From: Streptomyces akebiae
GTDB taxonomy: Bacteria > Actinomycetota > Actinomycetes > Streptomycetales > Streptomycetaceae
Direction of reading: 5' to 3'
Assembly: GCF_019599145.1 (NCBI RefSeq)
Contig: NZ_CP080647.1
Location: forward strand, 6,014,001-6,078,000
Length of the DNA stretch: 64,000 bases
Each line of letters starts with the position of its first letter. The stretch's first letter is position 1. Positions 26,601 through 35,887 of this stretch are shown here, in pieces. The notes below the pieces were generated by a model that searched no databases, had not been told where the DNA came from, and worked only from the letters and a program-made list of their open reading frames with translations. The translations under genes and the position numbers were made by a program.

Positions 26601-27345
26601 GAACCCGGCCACCGGGCAGACACAGCCCGCGCTGCTCGCCAACTGGGGCTTCGACGAGACCTCCGGCACCGTCGCCGTCGACGCCACCGGCCGGGGTCAC
26701 GGCCTGACCCTCGAACAGGGCGCGGCCTTCGGCACCACCGACGACCCCGCCCACGGCAGTGTCCTGGAGCTCGACGCCGCCCAGTACTCCCGGGCCACCT
26801 CGCCCGTCTCCCTGGACGAGTCCGGCAGCTACACCCTGGCCGGCTGGGTCGACCTGGCCGCCCAGTCGCGGCTGGAGAACACCACCATCGCCCACTCGCC
26901 GACCGTCTTCTCCCACCCGGGCGCCGAACGGAACTCCTTCCGCCTCTGGTACCGGCAGCCGGAGGGCCAGAGCGTCGGCGACTGGAACTTCGGGCGCTAC
27001 GAGACGGACGTCCTGCTCGGCCCGGCCGCCACGGTCACCTCCGACGAGGTCAACGCGCCCGGCGGCTGGGTGCACGTCGTCGCCGTCTTCGACTCGGTGA
27101 ACAGCTCCATCAAGCTGTACGTCTCCGGACAGCGGCAGGGCGACGAGGACGGTGTGCCCAGCGAGGACACCTACCAGCCCGCCGGGCCCCTGATGGTCGG
27201 CGGTTCGCGCCGCCACGACAACGGCGAATGGGGCAACCCGCTGCCCGGCCGCCTCGACGACCTGCGTGTCTACGCCGGAGTGCTGTCCGACGCGGAGATC
27301 ACACAGCTGGCGACGGTGGACGAGCCGCCGGTGCCGATCGAGTAG
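23683..27345 (+). CDS. Secreted DNRLRE / LamG-domain protein
   Basis: A 1220-residue exported protein. Residues 1-35 form a Sec signal (basic RSRAMRGAM, then a hydrophobic core ending APAQAA). Residues of about 350-540 resemble a DNRLRE/CBM96-like domain (SRSLFQFDTRRVAGKKILNA). Ig/fibronectin-like segments follow to about 760. Two LamG jelly-roll domains end the protein (about 762-970, SWKFDEGSGTTAADSSGNNR; about 982-1210, NWGFDETSGTVAVDATGRGH), each with an internal GAWTHVMGVYD or GGWVHVVAVFD strand. These are carbohydrate- or surface-binding modules. It immediately precedes the Rhs toxin gene, as such proteins often do in Streptomyces, and may present or anchor it. The GTG at 23683 follows GGGGGGAA. 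Confidence 0.85.
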   Translation: MRPHSRSRAMRGAMTVASAVLVLAGGLQAAPAQAAGTDRDTGNTGRTADDGARGKDFWEDDELPAATAEARASARAVASGKPVAVDELTSSTSRVVAHPDGTFTAETSTSPERVRKDGAWTDIDTTLVARPDGGLAPRAAEDIRFSGGGTDEPLARMVLAGKEYAVSSPWALPEPEVDGSSAVYRSVLPDVDLAVQAHPDGFTYHLVVHSREAAADPALRKVSFPVETEGLSVRTDDTGAASFVDASGYAVVSSGSALMWDAGTGAEPSADTAVKKASSVRSASLSGSAAEDGAHSLGAAAVADSLSADATSRTAVMDTAVTDDTLTVVPDQDFLTDRDTTYPVVIDPPAVKATLTGWTALWSDSPGTSFWKTKHALGVGYDAYVDNKKSRSLFQFDTRRVAGKKILNATFTAYAIWSANCDKRDVNLYRTSQISSSTTWNSQDRSLKWHAKVDTVSAAKGHSVDCKDGDIEFDATAAVAHTAKAKDTLTTLGLRADEGDPIAWKQFMSPLDPEATSARKPRLSITYVTPPDSKPSSVKMSDPKIACSASTAPAQIRDATPRLTATPTSSDASNASLRPHFELYRGGATTATSLKPTTWTDSGTAGTSVTATLDEKVTYKFRARTEYKYTWKGDTHSLYGPWSGYCYFTVDSKGPLLPKVSSTVYKECAGTSCDAADPEQGSVGMTAGFKVEGGAGDVRRYDWWLNGVKLGSKSFTANTPAYEIEAAPDKRLTNTLRVQTYDGAGNASPHADYQFRVAKGSDPVASWKFDEGSGTTAADSSGNNRTLTLTSTTWTDKARLGGALRTANVSGQGGVTASTVLDTTNSFAVGGWVRLTSKDHISTVATQSGTRAGAFQLYFSQSLDRWVFNRYATDADAPTIVRAQSKKPPVVGAWTHVMGVYDHNKKQIRLYVNGQLQAATEFTTPWAAKGTFEVGRMKASGRYSSWFEGDLDHIQVWNRVVFDNEMGAIANAENPATGQTQPALLANWGFDETSGTVAVDATGRGHGLTLEQGAAFGTTDDPAHGSVLELDAAQYSRATSPVSLDESGSYTLAGWVDLAAQSRLENTTIAHSPTVFSHPGAERNSFRLWYRQPEGQSVGDWNFGRYETDVLLGPAATVTSDEVNAPGGWVHVVAVFDSVNSSIKLYVSGQRQGDEDGVPSEDTYQPAGPLMVGGSRRHDNGEWGNPLPGRLDDLRVYAGVLSDAEITQLATVDEPPVPIE

Positions 27346-27370
27346 CCGACCACCTCCTTCCTCTTCCAGC

Positions 27371-27399
27371 GGTGTGCCGGGCCGTCCGCCCGGCACACC
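27371..27399. terminator. Hairpin between LamG and Rhs genes
   Basis: A perfect 12-bp stem GGTGTGCCGGGC/GCCCGGCACACC has a five-base loop, 25 bp after the LamG stop and 30 bp before the Rhs start. It may partially terminate transcription and so lower expression of the large toxin gene. Confidence 0.6.
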
Positions 27400-27429
27400 C
27401 TCGTCCCACGATCCGGGAGAACTCCCCAC

Positions 27430-30400
27430 GTGTTGTCCAGGAACAGCTCACTGCTGCCCAAAAGCTGGGCATGGAGCAGAGCGGGCCGACGCCGGCTGGC
27501 GTCCGTCGTGCTGCCCGTGTCCACGGCGATCGTCGCCACGCTGCTGAGCGCCGCACCGGCGCTCGCCGCCGACGACGACCGCGACCACACCGCCCTGCAG
27601 AAGGCCAAGTACGGCAACGCCCGGCCCTTCGACCCGAAGGTCACCAAGGTCAAGGACCCGACCGTGGCCGCCGCGCGCGAGACGCTCGCCAAGGCCCGCG
27701 CGAAGGTGACGTGGCCGGACGCGTCGGCCGTGACGGTCAAGCCGTCGAAGGCGGTAAAGGCGACCAAGAGAGCCACCACGGCCACCACGACCACCACGGC
27801 CAAGACGGCTGAGGCAACCGAGGCGACCGCGGTGCCCGAGGTGCGCGTCCTCGGCCGCAAGGCCACCGGCCGACTCGGCATCGACGGCCTGGTGTTCACC
27901 GTCTCCGGCGGCGACGGGGCCAGGACCGCCACCACGGTCGACTACAGCTCCTTCGCCGACGCCTACAGCGGCAACTGGTCCTCCCGCCTGCGTCTCGTCC
28001 AGCTCCCCGCGTGCGCGCTGACGACGCCGGAGAAGGCCGAGTGCCGTAGAACGACCCCGGTGGCGTCGGAGAACGACGCCGAGGCGGAGACCGTGACCGC
28101 CCAGGTCACCCCGCCCAAGGCCAAGACGGGCAAGGCCCGGCCGGCCGCCATGGTGATGGCGCTGTCCGCGGCGGCCGGCTCCGACCAGGGCACCTACGAG
28201 GCCACGCCGCTGGCGTCCTCGTCCACCTGGTCGGCCGGCGGCTCCAACGGCGACTTCACCTGGAACTACCCCCTGGAGACCCCGCCGGCCCCTGCCGGTC
28301 CGGCGCCCAACCTGTCCATCGGCTACTCCGCGCAGAGCGTGGACGGCCGTACCTCCTCCACCAGCGCGCAGTCGTCCTGGATCGGCGAGGGCTTCGACCT
28401 GTCGACGTCGTACGTCGAGCGGGCGTACGGCAGTTGTGAGGACGACGGGCAGGACAAGAAGTACGACCAGTGCTGGAAGGAGGACAACGCCTCCCTCGTC
28501 CTCAACGGCAAGTCGACGCCCCTGGTCAAGGGCTCCGACGGCAAGTGGCGGCCCAAGAGCGACGACGGTGAGCGGGTCGTCCACGACACCGGCGCCGTCA
28601 ACGGCGACGACGGTGACACCGGGGAGAACGGCGACAAGGGCGAGTTCTGGACGGTCACCTCGACCGACGGAACCCAGTACGTCTTCGGCAAGAACCGTCT
28701 GCCCGGCTGGAGTTCGGGCAAGCCGGAGACCAACTCGGTGTGGACGCTGCCGGTCTTCGGCGACGACTCGGGCGAGCCCGGCTTCTCCTCCGGCGACTCC
28801 TTCTCCGGTCGCGCCAAGACGCAGGCCTGGCGGTGGAACCTCGACTACGTCGTGGACCCCCGCGGCAACGTCATGACGTACTGGTACGACAAGGAGCTCA
28901 ACCACTACGCCAAGAACGGCACCACCGGCAACGGCACCGAGTACGTCCGCGGCGGCTGGCTCAAGCGCGTCGACTACGGCCAGCGCACCGACACCATCTT
29001 CTCCACCACCCAGCCCGCCGCGGCCCGCGTGAAGTTCACCGTCGCCGAGCGCTGCCTTCCCGTCTCCGGCGGCGAGAGCTGCGGCTCGCTGACCTCGTCG
29101 AACCGCAACGCCTGGCCGGACGTGCCGTTCGACCAGATCTGCGCCGCCGACAAGCCCTGCACCGACCAGCCCAGCCCGTCGTTCTTCACCCGCAAGCGCC
29201 TGACCGACGTCACCACCCAGGTGTACGACGGCTCCGGCGGCGCCGACACCGACTACCGCGCCGTCAACGCCTGGCACCTCGGGCAGACCTTCCCCGACCC
29301 GGGCGACGGCTCCGACGCCGGCCTGTGGCTGGACTCCATCAAGCGCACCGGCAAGGCGGGCACCGACGCCTCCCTGCCCGCGGTCACGTTCAGCGGCATC
29401 CAGCTGCACAACCGCGTCGACCGCACCGGTGACGACGTCGCCCCCTTCATCAAGTGGCGCGTCCGCTCGGTCCTGTCGGAGACCGGCTCCAAGCTCACCG
29501 TCAACTACTCCAAGGAGGACTGCGTCGCCGGCAGCGATGTCCCGTCCGACCTCGACTCCAACACCCGCCGCTGCTACCCGGTCAAGTGGATACCGCCGTC
29601 CAACCCGACGCCGGGCACCGACCCCAAGCCGCGCACCGACTTCTTCCACAAGTACGTCGTCACCCAGGTCACCGAGTCCGACCCCTACGGCGGCGCCCCG
29701 CTGAAGCAGACGGACTACACCTACAGCGGCGGCGGCGCGTGGGCGTACGACGACGAGTCGCCCATCACCCAGGCCAAGTACCGCACCTGGAACATCTGGC
29801 GCGGCTACCAGAAGGTCACCACGACCACCGGCGAGCCCTCCGGCACCCGCTCGAAGTCGACGACCCTCTACTACCGGGGCATGGACGGCGACAAGCAGTC
29901 CGGTGACACCACCCGCAAGGAGACGGTCACCGACTCCACGGGCAAGGCGGTGACGGACTCCGAGCAGTTCGCCGGCCAGGCCCGCGAGCAGATCACGTAC
30001 AACGGCGTCGACGGCGCGGAGACCAGCGGCACGATCAACACCCCCTGGTCCCGCACGACCGCCACGGACAAGCACTCCTACGGCACGGTCAACGCGTACA
30101 TGGTCCGCACCGCCTCCACCGTCACCCGCACCCCGGTGACCGGCGGCACCACGCTGACCTCCACCAAGTCGACGACGTACGACCCGACGAGCGGTCTCGC
30201 CCTGAAGGAGGAGACCGACGCGGCGGGCGAGAAGGACTGCGTCGTCACGGAGTACGCCGTCAACGACACGGCGTGGATCCTGTCGCTGCCGAAGCGGGTG
30301 GAGAAGGTCTCCACGGGCTGCGACGCCACACCGAAGCGGACGAACGACCCGAAGACGACCGATGTGATCTCGGACGTCCGCACCTCCTACGACGACCAGG

Positions 30401-33400
30401 CCTACGGCAAGGCCCCGACGAAGGGGCTCCCGACACGCGAGGAGCGCGTCACGGGCTACAAGGCCGACGGTTCCGCCGTGCTCCAGACGGTCACGACCGG
30501 CAAGCACGACGCCCTGGGGCGGGTGACCGACACCTGGGACACCAACGGCACCAGGATGAAGCACACCGAGTACACCCCGGCGACCGGCGGACCGCTCACG
30601 AGGACGGTCGAGACCAACGCGCTGGACCACACGGTCACCACGGACCTCGCGCCGGAGTGGGGGGTGAACCTCTCCACCACCGACCCGAACGGCAATCGGA
30701 CCGAGATGGCCTACGACTCCCTCGGCCGCCTCACCGACGTCTGGCTCGCCGACCGCAACCGGTCCGCCGACCAGGCACCGAACCAGAAGTTCGAGTACAA
30801 GGTCCAGAACACCGCCGCGTCCTGGGTCGCGACCAAGGCGCTGCGCAACGACGGCAAGACGTACGACACCCGTTACGCCATCTACGACTCGCTGCTGCGT
30901 CTGCGGCAGACCCAGACGCCCGCCGCGACGGGGGCGGGCCGGGTGATCACCGAGACGAAGTACGACACCCGCGGCCTGGAGGTCTCGGCCGTCTCCGACT
31001 ACGTGGACACCAAGGCGCCCTCCGGAGCACTGGCCGATCTGCTGACCGCCGCACCGGCCGGGACCGCGGTCGAGTACGACGGAGCGGGTCGGCCCGTGGT
31101 GGAGAAGATCCTCGTCAACGACAAGGAGTTCTCCCGCACCAAGCACACCTACCTGGGCGACACCACCGTCGTCGAGCCGCCCGCCGGCGCGTCAGCGGTA
31201 CGGCAGCGGGTGGACGCCCGCGGCCGGCTCGTGGAGAAGCTGGAGTACGACGGCAACACGGCCGGCGGCGGCTTCACCCGGCTCACCTATGGATACGACC
31301 ACGCCGATCGGCTCACCGGCGTCAAGGACGACGACGGCAACACCTGGACGTACGGCTTCGACTTCCTGGGCCGTGAGACCAGCGCGAGCGACCCCGACGC
31401 GGGAGCGACCTCCTCCGAGTACAACGACCTCGACCAGGTCGTCGCGACCACGGACGCGCGGAAGAAGACCATCGGCTACACCTACGACCTGCTGGGCCGT
31501 TCGACGGGCAAGCTCGACGGCAAGGTCCCCGTGGTGGACGGCAAGCCGACCCCCGACGACGCCAGGTACCTGGCGCGCTGGACGTACGACTCCATCGCCA
31601 AGGGGCAGCTCACCTCGTCGATCCGGTACGTGGGCGGCAAGTCCGGCAACGTCTACGCGTCCACCAACGCCAAGTACGACAAGGTCTACCGCGTCCTGAG
31701 CGAGCAGTACACGGTCAGCAAGGCCGAGGGCGACCTCGCCGGTGCCAGTGGTGTGTACACGATCGCCAACGAGTTCAACCTCGACGGCACACAGAAGAAG
31801 CGCACCATCCCCGCCATGGGCGGTCTGGCCCAGGAGGTCCTGGAGTACGGCTACACCGAGAAGGGGTCGCCCGACACCCTCCAGGGCCTCACCGGCATCG
31901 TCCAGAACACGGACTACCTGCCGGCCGGCGAACAGATCCGGGTCACACTCGGCGTGTCGTCCACGGCGAACTGGACCGAGATCAACCGGAGTTACGAGAC
32001 GGGCACCAAGCGGCTGGCCCGCCAGAGCGTGGTCTCCGAGACCAACTCCGGCACGGACTCGGACGTGTACTACCGCTACGACCTCGCCGGAAACCCGGTG
32101 GAGGTCGAGGACAGGGCCACCAGCCCCAGTGACCGGCAGTGCTTCACCTTCGACGGCCACCGTCGGCTGAAGGCCGCCTGGACCACCACCGCCGACTGCG
32201 CCACGGCTCCCACCAAGAGCAACGTCGGCGGACCGGCGGCCTACTGGCAGTCGTTCTCCTTCGACGCGGCCGGCAATCGCAAGTCGGTCACCAACCATCT
32301 GACGTCGCAGACGACGTCGTACCAGTACAAGACGACCGACCAGCCGCGTCCGCACGCGCTGGCCTCGACCGAGACCAAGAACGCGGCCGGGACCGTCACC
32401 GCCGAGTCCGGCTACACCTACGACCCGTCCGGCAACGCCGTCACCCGTACGACGGGTGGGAAGACCCAGCGACTCGACTGGAACACGGAGGGCAAGCTCG
32501 ACAAGGTCACCGAGGCCGACGGCACCACCACCGAGTACCTGAACGACGCCGGCGGCAACCGGCTGATCCGCCGGGACAAGACCGGTACCACGCTCTACCT
32601 GGGTGAGACCGAACTGCGCCTCGACAAGGCGAGCGGCAAGGTCGAGGCCACCCGCTACTACAGCCACGGCGGTCAGCCGGTGGCGGTCCGCACGACGGCG
32701 GGGCTCACCTGGATCGCCGGCGACCACAACGGCACGGCGAGTGTGCAGGTCGACGCAGCGACCCAGGCCGTCACCCGCAGGCACATGACGCCCTTCGGCG
32801 AGGCCCGCGGAGCGGCGGCCAAGTCCTGGGTGGGTGAACGGGGGTTCGTGGGAGGCACCCAGGACCCGACCGGCCTCACACATCTCGGGGCACGCGAGTA
32901 CGACCCGGCAACCGGGCGGTTCATCAGCGTCGACCCCGTGGCCGACGTCACCGATCCGCAGCAGATCAACGGCTACGCGTACAGCAACAACAACCCCGTC
33001 ACCTTCGCCGACCCCGACGGCAAGTTCTTCGGCGCGATCTTCGCCCTGATCCGGGCCATCGTCCGCATCATCGTCGCGGTGATCAACTACCTGCGCTGGC
33101 GGGCCGCTTCGTCCGCGCAGTCCGGCGGTATGTCCACCATGGGCAGCGCCAACTACGCGAGCAGCGGCGGAACCGGCACGGACTGTTCCGCCACGTATCC
33201 GGCGTACAAGCCCGGCTGCAACACCAATGTGGAGCCGGAGGACCCGCGCGCGGAGGGCTCGTTCAAGGACAGCCTGGGAGGCATAGGCCACAACCTGGTG
33301 TCGGGCTTCGAGGCCATGTCCAACTTCAGCCCCGTCTGCTGGTTCGAGGACTGCAGCGGTGGCACCGACATGTACGACGACTTCGTCGAGAAGCATGGCG

Positions 33401-33936
33401 TGGACACCGACTCGCAGGCCTTCGACTCCGGGGACAAGGCGGCCGAGGCGGCGGGCTTCGCCACGGGGGGCATCGGCTTCCTGAGGTCGCTCGCGAAGAA
33501 GCTGTTCAAGACCACCAGCAAGAAGGCACCCAAGGGCGACGTGCCCCAGGTGAAGGCCGCGACCCGGATCAAGGACGGAGGGTGGGACCTCCAGGGCGGT
33601 GCCGATCCGCTCAGCATCCTTCCCAAGAACGCGACTTCGGAGAAGTGGACGCAGATTCCGGGCGGTGCGGCGAAGGGCGCCAAATGGAAGTGGACGGATC
33701 CGGTGACAGGCAAGACGGTGCGACTCAGGGTGCACAGTTCGGACCCCAGCGCCCCGGCCGGCAGCAACGCGGCCAAGGGCGACATCGTCCGCATTCAGAT
33801 CGGAAATCAGTTCCAGGACATCACCGGTAAGCTCTACCACAAGAACGTCCACAAGCCGGCCAGTGAGAATTACAACGCCGCCGCCGCGAACGCGACCCAT
33901 ATTCCCTGGCCCAGTCAGCACAAGCTGCCGTACTGA
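27430..33936 (+). CDS. Secreted Rhs/YD-repeat polymorphic toxin with type-30-like C-terminal domain
   Basis: A 2168-residue polymorphic toxin. Residues 1-48 are a signal peptide (GRRRLASVVLP, hydrophobic core, APALAA). A SpvB-like region covers about 255-560. YD repeats run from about 1050 to 1800 (many 'YDxxGRLT' units such as YDSLGRLTDVW, YDLLGRSTGKL). The RHS core ends with LGAREYDPATGRFISVDPV and FADPDGK. A hydrophobic stretch (FGAIFALIRAIVRIIVAVIN, about 1867-1886) follows. The last 150 or so residues are variable and end THIPWPSQHKLPY, resembling polymorphic toxin type 30 (memory of the family; catalytic mechanism unknown to me). GTG start after GGGAGA. The next gene is the candidate antidote. 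Confidence 0.86.
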   Translation: MLSRNSSLLPKSWAWSRAGRRRLASVVLPVSTAIVATLLSAAPALAADDDRDHTALQKAKYGNARPFDPKVTKVKDPTVAAARETLAKARAKVTWPDASAVTVKPSKAVKATKRATTATTTTTAKTAEATEATAVPEVRVLGRKATGRLGIDGLVFTVSGGDGARTATTVDYSSFADAYSGNWSSRLRLVQLPACALTTPEKAECRRTTPVASENDAEAETVTAQVTPPKAKTGKARPAAMVMALSAAAGSDQGTYEATPLASSSTWSAGGSNGDFTWNYPLETPPAPAGPAPNLSIGYSAQSVDGRTSSTSAQSSWIGEGFDLSTSYVERAYGSCEDDGQDKKYDQCWKEDNASLVLNGKSTPLVKGSDGKWRPKSDDGERVVHDTGAVNGDDGDTGENGDKGEFWTVTSTDGTQYVFGKNRLPGWSSGKPETNSVWTLPVFGDDSGEPGFSSGDSFSGRAKTQAWRWNLDYVVDPRGNVMTYWYDKELNHYAKNGTTGNGTEYVRGGWLKRVDYGQRTDTIFSTTQPAAARVKFTVAERCLPVSGGESCGSLTSSNRNAWPDVPFDQICAADKPCTDQPSPSFFTRKRLTDVTTQVYDGSGGADTDYRAVNAWHLGQTFPDPGDGSDAGLWLDSIKRTGKAGTDASLPAVTFSGIQLHNRVDRTGDDVAPFIKWRVRSVLSETGSKLTVNYSKEDCVAGSDVPSDLDSNTRRCYPVKWIPPSNPTPGTDPKPRTDFFHKYVVTQVTESDPYGGAPLKQTDYTYSGGGAWAYDDESPITQAKYRTWNIWRGYQKVTTTTGEPSGTRSKSTTLYYRGMDGDKQSGDTTRKETVTDSTGKAVTDSEQFAGQAREQITYNGVDGAETSGTINTPWSRTTATDKHSYGTVNAYMVRTASTVTRTPVTGGTTLTSTKSTTYDPTSGLALKEETDAAGEKDCVVTEYAVNDTAWILSLPKRVEKVSTGCDATPKRTNDPKTTDVISDVRTSYDDQAYGKAPTKGLPTREERVTGYKADGSAVLQTVTTGKHDALGRVTDTWDTNGTRMKHTEYTPATGGPLTRTVETNALDHTVTTDLAPEWGVNLSTTDPNGNRTEMAYDSLGRLTDVWLADRNRSADQAPNQKFEYKVQNTAASWVATKALRNDGKTYDTRYAIYDSLLRLRQTQTPAATGAGRVITETKYDTRGLEVSAVSDYVDTKAPSGALADLLTAAPAGTAVEYDGAGRPVVEKILVNDKEFSRTKHTYLGDTTVVEPPAGASAVRQRVDARGRLVEKLEYDGNTAGGGFTRLTYGYDHADRLTGVKDDDGNTWTYGFDFLGRETSASDPDAGATSSEYNDLDQVVATTDARKKTIGYTYDLLGRSTGKLDGKVPVVDGKPTPDDARYLARWTYDSIAKGQLTSSIRYVGGKSGNVYASTNAKYDKVYRVLSEQYTVSKAEGDLAGASGVYTIANEFNLDGTQKKRTIPAMGGLAQEVLEYGYTEKGSPDTLQGLTGIVQNTDYLPAGEQIRVTLGVSSTANWTEINRSYETGTKRLARQSVVSETNSGTDSDVYYRYDLAGNPVEVEDRATSPSDRQCFTFDGHRRLKAAWTTTADCATAPTKSNVGGPAAYWQSFSFDAAGNRKSVTNHLTSQTTSYQYKTTDQPRPHALASTETKNAAGTVTAESGYTYDPSGNAVTRTTGGKTQRLDWNTEGKLDKVTEADGTTTEYLNDAGGNRLIRRDKTGTTLYLGETELRLDKASGKVEATRYYSHGGQPVAVRTTAGLTWIAGDHNGTASVQVDAATQAVTRRHMTPFGEARGAAAKSWVGERGFVGGTQDPTGLTHLGAREYDPATGRFISVDPVADVTDPQQINGYAYSNNNPVTFADPDGKFFGAIFALIRAIVRIIVAVINYLRWRAASSAQSGGMSTMGSANYASSGGTGTDCSATYPAYKPGCNTNVEPEDPRAEGSFKDSLGGIGHNLVSGFEAMSNFSPVCWFEDCSGGTDMYDDFVEKHGVDTDSQAFDSGDKAAEAAGFATGGIGFLRSLAKKLFKTTSKKAPKGDVPQVKAATRIKDGGWDLQGGADPLSILPKNATSEKWTQIPGGAAKGAKWKWTDPVTGKTVRLRVHSSDPSAPAGSNAAKGDIVRIQIGNQFQDITGKLYHKNVHKPASENYNAAAANATHIPWPSQHKLPY

Positions 33937-33950
33937 TCGGAGAGAGCGCG

Positions 33951-34295
33951 GTGGGTATCGGCAACAGAAGACTGGCCGAGCTGATCAGGGAACTGGTCAG
34001 CGACGACGCACGGCTACGCGAGAGAGGCAGTGACCGTGTCGAGGACTGGATGAACTCCTACTCCCCGAAGGAGGCAAGGGTCATCGCCGAGACACTGGCG
34101 CTCATGGCGTCCTTCGAGGAGTCACGGGAGTGCCTGGAGGCTCAGCTCCACGCCCTGTCCGAGCTGGACACCGCCGACCGGATAGGTGGCGCGGACCTGA
34201 CTCCGCTCCGGGATATTCCCGACACTCGCATTCACGTCGAGCACCGGGACTATGTGGAGGATCTCGCCCCCTATCTCGAAAAGGGAGCGCAATAG
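33951..34295 (+). CDS. Candidate cognate immunity protein of the Rhs toxin
   Basis: A 114-residue, predicted mostly helical, acidic protein with no signal peptide or membrane segment and no family I recognise. Its GTG start lies 14 bp after the Rhs stop behind GGAGAGAG, and it is followed by a terminator. Small, soluble and directly after the variable toxin tip: this is the standard place for the immunity gene, so the role is inferred from position. Visible features are the helix RLAELIRELVSDDARLRERG and the Leu/Glu-rich middle. Confidence 0.65.
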   Translation: MGIGNRRLAELIRELVSDDARLRERGSDRVEDWMNSYSPKEARVIAETLALMASFEESRECLEAQLHALSELDTADRIGGADLTPLRDIPDTRIHVEHRDYVEDLAPYLEKGAQ

Positions 34296-34330
34296 CCGGG
34301 AAGTTCGGGACGACGGACCAGAAGTGAAAG

Positions 34331-34370
34331 GTGCGGGGCGGGCACGCGTCATGGCGTGCCCGCCCCGCAC
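34331..34370. terminator. Bidirectional terminator, immunity gene / MFS transporter
   Basis: A perfect 17-bp stem (GTGCGGGGCGGGCACGC at 34331-34347 with 34354-34370) and six-base loop lie between convergent genes. Confidence 0.85.
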
Positions 34371-34375
34371 CGCGC

Positions 34376-35887
34376 TCAGCCCTTCAGCACCGGAAACCTC
34401 CGAGGCGCCACCCCCACCAGCACCAGCAACGCCACCACCGCCGCGCCCCCCGCCCCCAGGTACACCGCGTGGACCGCGTCCGCGACCGCTCGGCGGACCG
34501 GCTCGGACGCCGGGCCGGAGCCGAGGCCGTGGGTCACGGCGTCGAGGTTTCCCGAGCCGCCCAGCCGGGACGCCAGGACCCCGTTCGCGACCGCCCCGAA
34601 GGCCGCCGCGCCCAGGGTCTGCCCGGTCTGGCGGCAGAAGAGTATGGAGGCGGTGGCGGTGCCCCTCTCCTCCCACTCCACCGACGACTGCACACCGATG
34701 ATCAGGGGGAGCTGGAAGAGCCCCAGCGCGGCGCCCAGCAGGAGCATCAGCAGCGTCGGTTGCCAGGCTTCGCCGGGGTAGGGGAGGAGGGCGAACGAGA
34801 ACAGGACGAGCGCCGCACCCGTGATGCCGAGGATCGCCGTGTTGCGGAAGCCGATGCGGCGGTAGACGTGCTGGCTGAGGGCCGCCGACAACGGCCAGGT
34901 CAGCGTCCAGACGGAGACGACGAACCCGGCCGCCACCGGCGCCAGGCCCAGCACCGCTTGCGCGTAGGTCGCCAGGAAGACCGTGGGCGCCACCATCAGC
35001 AGGCCCAGCGCGCCGAGCGCCAGGTTCACCGCCGCGATCGTGCGCCGGCGCCACACCCAGCCCGGGATGATCGGCTCGGCGGCCCGGCGCTCGATCAGCA
35101 CCAGTACACCGATCAGGGCGACTCCCGTGCCCAGCAGGCACAGTGAGGGCCAGGAGAACCAGGACCAGGCCACCCCGCCCTGCACCAGCGCCGTCAGCAG
35201 GGCCCCTCCGCAGGCGAGGATCGTCAGGGCGCCCGCCCAGTCGGTACGGGGCCGGCCGCCCGTCGACTCCCGCGGCGGCTCGTGCAGATGACGGACCAGC
35301 AGCCACAACGCCACCGCGCCGAGCGGCAGGTTGATGAGGAAGATCCAGCGCCAGTCCGCGTACGTGGCGAGGACACCGCCCACTCCGGGGCCCGCCACCG
35401 CCGACACCGCCCACACCGTGGACAGTTTGGACTGGATCCTGGGGCGCTCCGCCAGTGGGTACAGGTCCGCCGCCAGCGTCTGCACCGTGCCCTGGAGGGC
35501 GCCACCGCCCAGGCCCTGGACGATCCGGAAGGCGATCAGGGCGCCCATGTTCCAGGCCAGCGCGCACAGCAGCGAGCCCAGCAGGAACAGGGCGGCGCCC
35601 GCGACGAGGACCGGCTTGCGGCCGAAGGTGTCGGAGAGCTTGCCGTAGACGGGGAGGGTGACGGTGACGGCGAGCAGATAGCCGGAGAAGAGCCAGGAGA
35701 AGACGGAGAAGCCACCGAGGTCGGCGACGATCTGCGGTACGGCGATCGAGACGATGGTGGCGTCCAGCGCGGCCAGGCCCATGGCCAGCATCAGCGCGGC
35801 GGTGACGGCTCTTCGGCGGCCGGATCCGGGGTGCCGTGCCGCGTCGTGTGCCGCGGGTCTTACGCCGCCCACCTGATTCTCGTCCAC
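34376..35887 (-). CDS. MFS drug exporter, DHA2 (14-helix) family
   Basis: A 503-residue proton-driven exporter with about 14 membrane helices. Motif D1/A residues are visible in LMLAMGLAALDATIVSIAVP (TM1, with the D-A-T-I-V signature of DHA2 proteins) and in SGYLLAVTVTLPVYGKLSDTFGRKP (motif A G-x-L-x-D-x-x-G-R-K). The substrate is unknown; related proteins export dyes, antibiotics and quaternary ammonium compounds. The GTG at 35887 follows GGGGAAGG; an upstream in-frame opening would add a non-hydrophobic 28 residues. No regulator is adjacent. Confidence 0.88.
   Translation of the reverse strand: MDENQVGGVRPAAHDAARHPGSGRRRAVTAALMLAMGLAALDATIVSIAVPQIVADLGGFSVFSWLFSGYLLAVTVTLPVYGKLSDTFGRKPVLVAGAALFLLGSLLCALAWNMGALIAFRIVQGLGGGALQGTVQTLAADLYPLAERPRIQSKLSTVWAVSAVAGPGVGGVLATYADWRWIFLINLPLGAVALWLLVRHLHEPPRESTGGRPRTDWAGALTILACGGALLTALVQGGVAWSWFSWPSLCLLGTGVALIGVLVLIERRAAEPIIPGWVWRRRTIAAVNLALGALGLLMVAPTVFLATYAQAVLGLAPVAAGFVVSVWTLTWPLSAALSQHVYRRIGFRNTAILGITGAALVLFSFALLPYPGEAWQPTLLMLLLGAALGLFQLPLIIGVQSSVEWEERGTATASILFCRQTGQTLGAAAFGAVANGVLASRLGGSGNLDAVTHGLGSGPASEPVRRAVADAVHAVYLGAGGAAVVALLVLVGVAPRRFPVLKG

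Noticed and set aside
27448..33921. Long antisense open frames opposite the Rhs gene
   Set aside because: Mirror of strong GC3 bias in a repeat-rich gene; no ribosome-binding site or recognisable domain.
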